Source of the DNA: Rhodococcus sp. IEGM 1379 | GTDB lineage: Bacteria > Actinomycetota > Actinomycetes > Mycobacteriales > Mycobacteriaceae | Length of the DNA: 64,000 nucleotides | Reading direction: 5' to 3' | Assembly: GCF_030056815.1 (NCBI RefSeq) | Contig: NZ_JASHKR010000014.1 | Location: 1-64,000 of the forward strand | In this document: positions 59,906 to 64,000 of the stretch, piece after piece | Layout: each line of letters starts with the position of its first letter | Numbering within the stretch: the first letter of the stretch is position 1 | Notes under the pieces: model-generated | Told to the model about the DNA's origin: nothing | Databases searched by the model: none | Seen by the model: the letters and a program-made list of their open reading frames with translations, nothing else | Made by a program: the position numbers and the translations under genes

Positions 59906-61099
59906 ATGCGGTCGACGCTTGTCGAGTATCCCTGTTCCAATCAGTTGCTCACGGATGGGCGGGTAAGTCGAGCGACGGACGGTTTGCTGCGCTACCGCCA
60001 ATTGGATCCATCGCTCTCGGAGTTGCTCGACGTCGCAGTGCACCGCTTTTCGGTGCGCGTTGCCGTGGAGGAAGTCGACGGCAATCACGTCACGTTCGCA
60101 GAGTTGTGGGCGGACGCCTCGCGTGTGGCCGGTGGGCTGAAATCTCGAGGCATCGAGATCGGTGACCGCGTTGCCATCCGGTTCGCTGCCGGTATCCGGT
60201 GGATGGAAGCGTGCCTCGGGGTGATCCTGGCGGGCGGCGTTCCGGTCTCGCTCGGTGCGGCGTGGGCCGATACCGACGTGGATTGGGTGATCGCGGACAG
60301 TGGTTCGGTGCTGGTGCTGGATGGGGAACTGCCCGCGGGCCTTCCCTTCATCGACGACGGCGCTGCCCCGGACGAGTTGGCAGTTCTTGCATACACAACA
60401 GATTCTTCGGGCGTGATGCTCGGTGTCGAGTTGACCAATGAAAATTTGCTCTCGGCAATCGAGGCGCTGCTGCATTCGCGGGACTACGGCGTTGAAGGCG
60501 TTCGAAATCTTTTGGTGGACAGTGATTTCAGGTCTATCCGGCAGTTGGTTCATGTTCTGGCGACGCTGGTGGTGGGCGGTACCGTCGTAGTGGCGGGTGA
60601 TTTTTGGCGCGAGAGCGCTCATACCGTCGACATCATCACAGGGCGTCCCGAAGACCTTCTCGAACCTCGCCTTCTGGCGGCGGGGCCGGCAGCGCGGGCC
60701 GGTTCGAGGTCGGTCCGGTGGATCGACTGCAGCGGATCGCCGATCACGGCGGAACAGGAAGCGAAGCTGTTGTCTGCGTTTCCGTCGGCGCAGCACGTGA
60801 TCGGATGGGGGAAGACCGAGACGTGTGGTGCGGGCCTGATTCTGCCGATGGAATCGGCGTCCACTCATTTCGGAAGTGTGGGAATCGCTTTCGGCGGAAT
60901 GGAAGTCGCATTGTTCGGTCCGGACGCGCCCGACGGATACGGTGAACTGTTGTGCCGTGGGCCGAGCGTCGCACGCCGCTACTGGAACTCGCCGGAACTG
61001 ACATCGACGCGATTCACTCGCGGCTGGTTCTGCACTCACGACACCGCGCAGATCGATGCGGAAGGCTTCGTCCGTATTGTCGAGCGAAACGTCGCGTAA
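59906..61099 (+). CDS. truncated and degenerate adenylate-forming (AMP-binding) protein
   Basis: 397 residues, GGAGG at 59896-59900. The fold of the large domain of acyl-CoA synthetases is present (LWADASRVAGGLKSRGIEIG near 72, VLAYTTDSSGVMLGVELTN near 165, HVIGWGKTETCGAGLILP near 300), but the P-loop lysine (TSGTTGxPKG) is lost and the TGD is THD. The sequence ends VERNVA just at the hinge, so the C-terminal domain with the second catalytic lysine is missing. It lies between two enoyl-CoA hydratase genes; activity as an acyl-CoA ligase is unlikely. Confidence 0.82.
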   Translation: MRSTLVEYPCSNQLLTDGRVSRATDGLLRYRQLDPSLSELLDVAVHRFSVRVAVEEVDGNHVTFAELWADASRVAGGLKSRGIEIGDRVAIRFAAGIRWMEACLGVILAGGVPVSLGAAWADTDVDWVIADSGSVLVLDGELPAGLPFIDDGAAPDELAVLAYTTDSSGVMLGVELTNENLLSAIEALLHSRDYGVEGVRNLLVDSDFRSIRQLVHVLATLVVGGTVVVAGDFWRESAHTVDIITGRPEDLLEPRLLAAGPAARAGSRSVRWIDCSGSPITAEQEAKLLSAFPSAQHVIGWGKTETCGAGLILPMESASTHFGSVGIAFGGMEVALFGPDAPDGYGELLCRGPSVARRYWNSPELTSTRFTRGWFCTHDTAQIDAEGFVRIVERNVA

Positions 61100-61137
61100 T
61101 CCTCCGGCGGCGTCGAAAGACTATGAGAGGGACATTC

Positions 61138-61899
61138 ATGGCAGACGAGGTTCTCACCGAACGTCGCGGGCGGACAATGATCATCACGATCAACCGGCCC
61201 GAGGCACGCAACGCGATCAATGCTGCGGTCAGTCACGGATTGGCAGCCGCTGTCGAGGAACTCGATGCCGACGACGAGTTGTCATTGGCTGTCTTGACCG
61301 GTGCCGGCGGAAATTTCTGTGCCGGAATGGATCTGAAGGCATTTGTGGCCGGAGAGAACGTGTTGGTTCCGGGCCGCGGTCTCGGCTTCACCGAAGGGCC
61401 GCCGCGCAAGCCGATCATTTCGGCAGTCGAAGGTTATGCACTTGCCGGCGGTACGGAGTTGGTATTGGCCACAGATCTCGTGGTCGCATCCCGCGAAGCC
61501 AAGTTTGGTATTCCCGAGGTCAAGCGGGGTCTGGCGGCAGGTGCCGGTGGACTGTTTCGTCTGCCCAAGCGAATTCCCTATCAGAAAGCCTTGGAATTTG
61601 CCTTGACCGGCGATAATTTCACCGCCGAGGAAGCGCATACCTACGGTTTCGTGAACACGCTCACCGAACCGGGTAAGGCATTGGAGGGTGCATTGGACCT
61701 CGCAGACCGCATCACTCGTAACGGTCCGCTGGCCGTCGCCGTCACCAAGGAAATCATGGTCAAGGCTGGGAGTTGGTCGGACGACGAGGCTTTCGCGAAT
61801 CAGTTGCAGTTGTTGGCGCCGGTATTCGTGTCCGAAGATGCGCGTGAAGGTGCGACAGCATTTGCCGAGAAGCGGGCTCCCGTCTGGAAGGGTCGGTAA
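61138..61899 (+). CDS. crotonase / enoyl-CoA hydratase family protein (second)
   Basis: 253 residues from the ATG at 61138 (GAGAGG upstream; the longer frame overlaps the previous gene). ITINRPEARNAINAAVSHGLA near 17, oxyanion hole VLTGAGGNFCAGMDLKAF near 53, and FGIPEVKRGLAAGAGGLFRLP near 122 with one catalytic Glu (PEVKRG). Normal length for a mitochondrial-type hydratase. Probably co-transcribed with the adenylate-forming protein and the deaminase gene that follows after six bases. Confidence 0.9.
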   Translation: MADEVLTERRGRTMIITINRPEARNAINAAVSHGLAAAVEELDADDELSLAVLTGAGGNFCAGMDLKAFVAGENVLVPGRGLGFTEGPPRKPIISAVEGYALAGGTELVLATDLVVASREAKFGIPEVKRGLAAGAGGLFRLPKRIPYQKALEFALTGDNFTAEEAHTYGFVNTLTEPGKALEGALDLADRITRNGPLAVAVTKEIMVKAGSWSDDEAFANQLQLLAPVFVSEDAREGATAFAEKRAPVWKGR

Positions 61900-61905
61900 T
61901 ACGAC

Positions 61906-62871
61906 ATGGCTACACCAGTTGCCGAATTGCACATGCACATCGAGGGTTCGCTCGAGCCCGAACAGATCTATCGGTTGGCTGAGCGCAATCGAATGGACTT
62001 GCCCTACAAGGACATCGATGATTTGAAGTCGCGGTACGAGTTTTCCGACCTGCAGTCGTTTCTCGACCTGTACTTTGCCAACATGGCTGTGTTGCGCACA
62101 GCCGAGGACTTCGCGGACCTGACGCGTGCCTACTTTCGCCGGGCTGCAGCCGCCGGTGTCGCGCACGCCGAGTTCTTCTTCAACCCGCAGGCTCACGTAG
62201 TTCGTGGAGTTCCGTTGACCGAGGTGCTCGACGGCATCATGGACGCGGTGGCGTCGAGTGAGCGTGAATTCGGGATCAGCAGTGCTGCGATTGCCGCGAT
62301 TCTTCGCGATCAACCGGTCAAGGACGCCGAAGAGATGCTCTCGGAGATCATCAGGTTGCAGGCGCCGATCGTCGGCTTGGGCTTGGATTCGGCGGAGGTA
62401 GGTAATCCGCCGTCACTCTTCGAGGATGTCTTCGCGCGTGCTCGCGCCGAAGGACTACACGTGGTTGCGCATGCCGGCGAAGAAGGTCCGCCCGAGTACA
62501 TCTGGCAGGCCCTCGACATCCTCGGTGCAGAACGCATCGACCACGGAGTTCGTGCGCTCGAAGATCCGGCACTCGTGGAACGGTTGGTGGACGAGGAAAT
62601 TCCGTTGACGGTCTGCCCGCTGTCGAATGTCCGTCTGCGCGTGTTCGACAAGCTCGAGGATCACCCGCTGCGGGCAATGCTCGAGATGGGGTTGATCGTG
62701 ACGGTCAACTCCGACGACCCGGCATATTTCGGTGGGTACGTCGACGACAACTTCGCGGAGTTGGGTCGAGCAATCGGGTTGACCGAGTCCGAACGTGAGA
62801 CTCTTGCCCGCAATTCGATCAAGGCATCGTTTGCGAGCGATTCGCGGAAAGCGGAGTTGCTACGTCAGTAG
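61906..62871 (+). CDS. adenosine deaminase-family hydrolase, adenine-deaminase type
   Basis: 321 residues, metal-dependent TIM barrel. Metal ligands in LHMHIEGSLEPE (residues 8-19), HAGEEG near 188, the catalytic His in ERIDHGVRAL near 206 and the late VTVNSDDPAYFG with the Asp pair. HIEGSLEPE and GLDSAEVGNPPSLF are hallmarks of the adenine-deaminase-like branch (adenine to hypoxanthine) rather than HLDG-type adenosine deaminases. It follows the crotonase gene by six bases. Confidence 0.87.
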   Translation: MATPVAELHMHIEGSLEPEQIYRLAERNRMDLPYKDIDDLKSRYEFSDLQSFLDLYFANMAVLRTAEDFADLTRAYFRRAAAAGVAHAEFFFNPQAHVVRGVPLTEVLDGIMDAVASSEREFGISSAAIAAILRDQPVKDAEEMLSEIIRLQAPIVGLGLDSAEVGNPPSLFEDVFARARAEGLHVVAHAGEEGPPEYIWQALDILGAERIDHGVRALEDPALVERLVDEEIPLTVCPLSNVRLRVFDKLEDHPLRAMLEMGLIVTVNSDDPAYFGGYVDDNFAELGRAIGLTESERETLARNSIKASFASDSRKAELLRQ

Positions 62872-62881
62872 CGCGCGGTAG

Positions 62882-64000
62882 TCAGTCTCCGAGGACTTGA
62901 TCGAGATAGGCGTTCCGGAAGACGCGATCCGAGTCGTACTCGTCCCGGATCGCGATGAAATCGTCGAGTCGTTTGTAGGTGGGACGGAGGTCGTCGACGG
63001 TTCGGTTGTGCATTTTTCCCCAGTGCGGCCGGCCGTCGACGGCGCGGGCGATAGCTTCGACAGCGGCAAAATACTCGGCTTCGTTGCGGCGGTGATATTG
63101 ATGCACGGCAATGTAGGCGGTGTCGCGGCCGTTTGCTGTCGAGAGCCAGACATCGTCGGCTGCGGCAAAACGAACCTCGACCGGGAATGCGATCCTTATT
63201 TCCGACTTGTTCAACCATTTATCGATTTCGCGGAGTACGTCTTTGACGTGTTCCACCGGAACGGCGTATTCCATTTCTTTGAACTTCACGCGGCGCGCCG
63301 ATGCGAATACCTCGTAGCTGCGGTTGGTGAATTCACGAGCACCGAGAAGTCGCGACGACATTTGATTGATGCGGGGGATAGTCGCCGGCACGAGCGCCGC
63401 GATGCGATTGACCCCTTCGAAAAGGGTGTTCGACATGAACTCGTCTTCGATGAACGTACGGACCGGACTCACCGGATCCAGGGGTGCGTCACCGGGGAGT
63501 CGGGTGTTGCGTTTGGTGAGTACTCGGTCGGTGTGGGGGAACCAGTAGAACTCGAAGTGGTCGACGTTGCAGCACTCATCTTCCAGAGTGTCCAGAATGT
63601 GGGATAGCGTGTCGGGTTTTTCGACAGCGCGCAACGTGAATCGAGGTGAGCAGGCGAGCGTGATCTTGGTGATGATGCCGACCGCGCCTAGACCGATTCG
63701 CGCCGCTTCGTACAGTTCCGAATTTTGATCCGCGTCGCACGTGACGATCGACCCGTCGGCCGTCACGATTTCGGCGCCGCGGATCTGAGTTGCAAGTCCG
63801 CCGAAGCGTGCGCCGGTTCCGTGGGTTCCGGTGCCGAGTGCACCGGCAATCGATTGGACGTCGATGTCGCCGAGGTTCGTCATGGCGTACCCGCGATCCC
63901 ATAACGCCTCGTTGAGGGCACGTAGGCGGGTCCCGGCAAGAACTGTGACAAGGGCACCGTCGTCGGTCGGGACTATCGATTCGATCCCGGCGAGGTTGTC
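62882..64000 (-). CDS. FAD-dependent aldonolactone oxidase (D-arabinono-1,4-lactone/L-gulonolactone oxidase family), 5' end beyond window
   Basis: The frame runs from 62882 to the right edge, so its N terminus is not in the window; it remains open past the ATG at 63883 with DNLAGIESIVPTDDGALV at the edge. The FAD-binding domain part has IDVQSIAGALGTGTHGTG, and the C domain the conserved HWGK motif (DGRPHWGKMH) and RLDDFIAIRDEYDSDRVF. The protein resembles mycobacterial gulonolactone dehydrogenase-like enzymes. It converges with the deaminase gene ten bases away. Confidence 0.87.
   Translation of the reverse strand, partial: DNLAGIESIVPTDDGALVTVLAGTRLRALNEALWDRGYAMTNLGDIDVQSIAGALGTGTHGTGARFGGLATQIRGAEIVTADGSIVTCDADQNSELYEAARIGLGAVGIITKITLACSPRFTLRAVEKPDTLSHILDTLEDECCNVDHFEFYWFPHTDRVLTKRNTRLPGDAPLDPVSPVRTFIEDEFMSNTLFEGVNRIAALVPATIPRINQMSSRLLGAREFTNRSYEVFASARRVKFKEMEYAVPVEHVKDVLREIDKWLNKSEIRIAFPVEVRFAAADDVWLSTANGRDTAYIAVHQYHRRNEAEYFAAVEAIARAVDGRPHWGKMHNRTVDDLRPTYKRLDDFIAIRDEYDSDRVFRNAYLDQVLGD

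Overview
The window looks like chromosomal core DNA of a Rhodococcus (erythropolis/qingshengii-like) or close mycolic-acid actinobacterium. Reasons: GC-rich third codon positions, many GTG starts, several leaderless-type promoters (TANNNT six or seven bases before the start codon), and a gene order that, from memory, follows Mycobacterium tuberculosis from dapD/dapE (Rv1201c/Rv1202) through fadD6, folP2, gpgS, tag, glgM/glgC, sigE-rseA-htrA-tatB, mrp, Rv1230c-Rv1232c, Rv1234, corA and kgd to an Rv1257c-like FAD oxidase. No tRNA, rRNA, CRISPR array, integrase or prophage was seen.

Layout. 0-15 kb: lysine/peptidoglycan precursor synthesis (dapD end, dapE), two LOG-family proteins, FadD6, FolP2, GpgS, a DivIVA-domain protein, Tag, a DUF3117 protein, an RlmA-type methyltransferase, the divergent alpha-glucan pair glgM/glgC, an O-methyltransferase, and the envelope-stress block sigE-rseA-htrA-tatB. 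15-16.2 kb: a decayed insertion element (TnpB relic plus HTH relic). 16-23.4 kb: mrp, two secreted transglycosylase-like proteins, a DUF1003 protein and a CBS/MgtE-N protein, a malyl-CoA-lyase-like protein and an Rv1234-like membrane protein. 23.4-30 kb is the less conserved part: a secreted peptide, an orphan histidine kinase with an in-frame 30-bp repeat, an AlkZ-like winged-helix protein, a ParB-like-domain protein, a metallophosphoesterase, a SUFU-domain protein, a broken SRPBCC gene and corA. In M. tuberculosis the trehalose transporter lpqY-sugABC lies at about this place; it is absent here.

30-42 kb: PHP phosphoesterase, MarC protein, small membrane protein, malic enzyme, an OpuC/ProU-type osmoprotectant ABC operon with a divergent orphan binding-protein-like lipoprotein, and a Baeyer-Villiger monooxygenase-SDR-esterase operon controlled by a divergent TetR with a palindromic operator. 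Those three enzymes could turn a ketone into an ester and then into acid plus alcohol. 42-52.6 kb: kgd, a fused multidrug-type ABC exporter, a two-gene ABC transporter and a small glycine-rich protein. 52.7-53.6 kb: a VOC (glyoxalase-fold) gene frameshifted and split by a 5'-truncated TnpB fragment that keeps its right end. 53.6-64 kb: glutathionyl-hydroquinone-reductase-like enzyme, GNAT, PadR plus MFS exporter, FAD oxidase, two enoyl-CoA hydratases around a truncated adenylate-forming protein, an adenine-deaminase-type enzyme, and the C-terminal part of an aldonolactone oxidase.

Most of the window is conserved housekeeping DNA. The most notable non-standard signals are the VOC/TnpB chimera, a recurring pattern of short tandem duplications at gene ends (glgC/O-methyltransferase, htrA, kgd, GST-like gene) or inside a loop (histidine kinase), the truncated adenylate-forming protein, and the orphan binding-protein paralogue.
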